A DNA stretch of 64,000 nucleotides. Source: Lampris incognitus (taxonomy: Eukaryota; Chordata; Actinopteri; Lampriformes; Lampridae). Position 1 is the stretch's first letter, and every line of letters begins with the position of its first letter. The position numbers and the translations under genes were made by a program. The stretch spans positions 55,331,457-55,395,456 of the forward strand of contig NC_079215.1 in assembly GCF_029633865.1 (NCBI RefSeq). The letters run 5' to 3'. Positions 63,632-64,000 of the stretch are shown piece by piece. The notes under the pieces were generated by a model. It saw nothing but the letters and a program-made list of their open reading frames with translations, did no database searches and was not told the origin of the DNA.

Positions 63632-64000
63632 GTAGGTAGAGTCGGGGGAAAGCTGTTTGTTTGGACTGAACCCCGCCGGATGAGGCTTGTACACTCTTGT
63701 CTCCCCCTACTCCTTCATTTACATGAGGGAAAAGCAGAGAGAAGAGAGAGCGAGAGAGAGAATAAATTAAAGTATGTTAAAATGTAAAAAAAATCTGTAT
63801 CAATTAATTGCAGTTTTTAGAATGTTTTTCTATCCTTGTCTTGATTGGTTCACCTTGGTTTTTATCCAGTGTCTTTAGTAGTGGCTTAAAAGGATGTCCA
63901 TGTAGGTTTCTTGTGTTGAATCCAAGGGTGTTGGGTAGCTATTGTCACGTTCAGTCTGCTAGTTTGGAGTGTTGTTTTTCCTCCGTTCTATCTTGTAATT
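63632..64000 (+). other. pcgf2 intron running off the window
   Basis: Follows donor AG|GTAGGT. No further exon is seen before the end. Confidence 0.5.

Overview
The window is vertebrate nuclear DNA, almost certainly from a ray-finned (teleost) fish. The genes have spliced exons with GT-AG introns. The repeats are a typical teleost mix: tRNA-derived SINEs, Tc1, hAT, piggyBac and THAP-type DNA elements, and RTE, L2, CR1/Rex and restriction-like-endonuclease (RLE) LINEs. I cannot name the species.

Five protein genes could be rebuilt exon by exon. They are sp6 (Sp-family zinc finger, +, CDS 11867-12781), cwc25 (spliceosome factor, +, 9 exons, 15433-23066), psmb3 (proteasome beta-3, +, 6 exons, 25931-30636), pip4k2b (PI5P 4-kinase beta, -, 10 exons, 51056 down to 32688) and the 5' part of a pcgf2/BMI1-class Polycomb RING gene (+, 53979 to beyond the window). 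CWC25, PSMB3, PIP4K2B and PCGF2 are also neighbours in human 17q12, so this is a conserved block with local rearrangement of order and strand. cwc25 and psmb3 are co-oriented, psmb3 and pip4k2b converge, and pip4k2b and pcgf2 diverge from a CpG- and G-run-rich interval (about 50.1-53.9 kb). These are mostly housekeeping genes (splicing, proteolysis, lipid signalling, chromatin); sp6 is a developmental regulator.

Layout: 1-4 kb, an RLE LINE on the minus strand interrupted by a hAT element. 4-11.7 kb, sp6 upstream region with a minisatellite, a tandem repeat and a duplicated GC box. 11.7-13.2 kb, sp6 coding exon and 3'UTR. 13.2-15.4 kb, AT-rich spacer. 15.4-23.3 kb, cwc25 with a Tc1 relic and a SINE in introns. 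23.5-25.6 kb, a SINE split by a THAP-type transposon. 25.9-30.7 kb, psmb3 with a large palindromic Tc1 derivative in intron 1. 30.7-32.7 kb, convergent 3' ends. 32.7-51.1 kb, pip4k2b, its introns packed with SINEs, Tc1, piggyBac, a fold-back element, an RTE derivative and L2. 51.1-53.9 kb, the bidirectional promoter interval. 54-64 kb, pcgf2 exons and an 8.6 kb intron holding nested LINE, SINE and MITE insertions.

I found no new enzymatic system. The most unusual material is in the mobile elements: exact target-site duplications that date insertions, a 1.2 kb inverted-repeat Tc1 derivative, a recurrent cassette joining a tRNA-like promoter to an LTR-like end beside a tRNA-Leu primer-binding-site match, and an RTE copy ending about 15 bp from a pip4k2b splice donor. 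All calls come from reading the sequence and recalled family knowledge; nothing was aligned by software.
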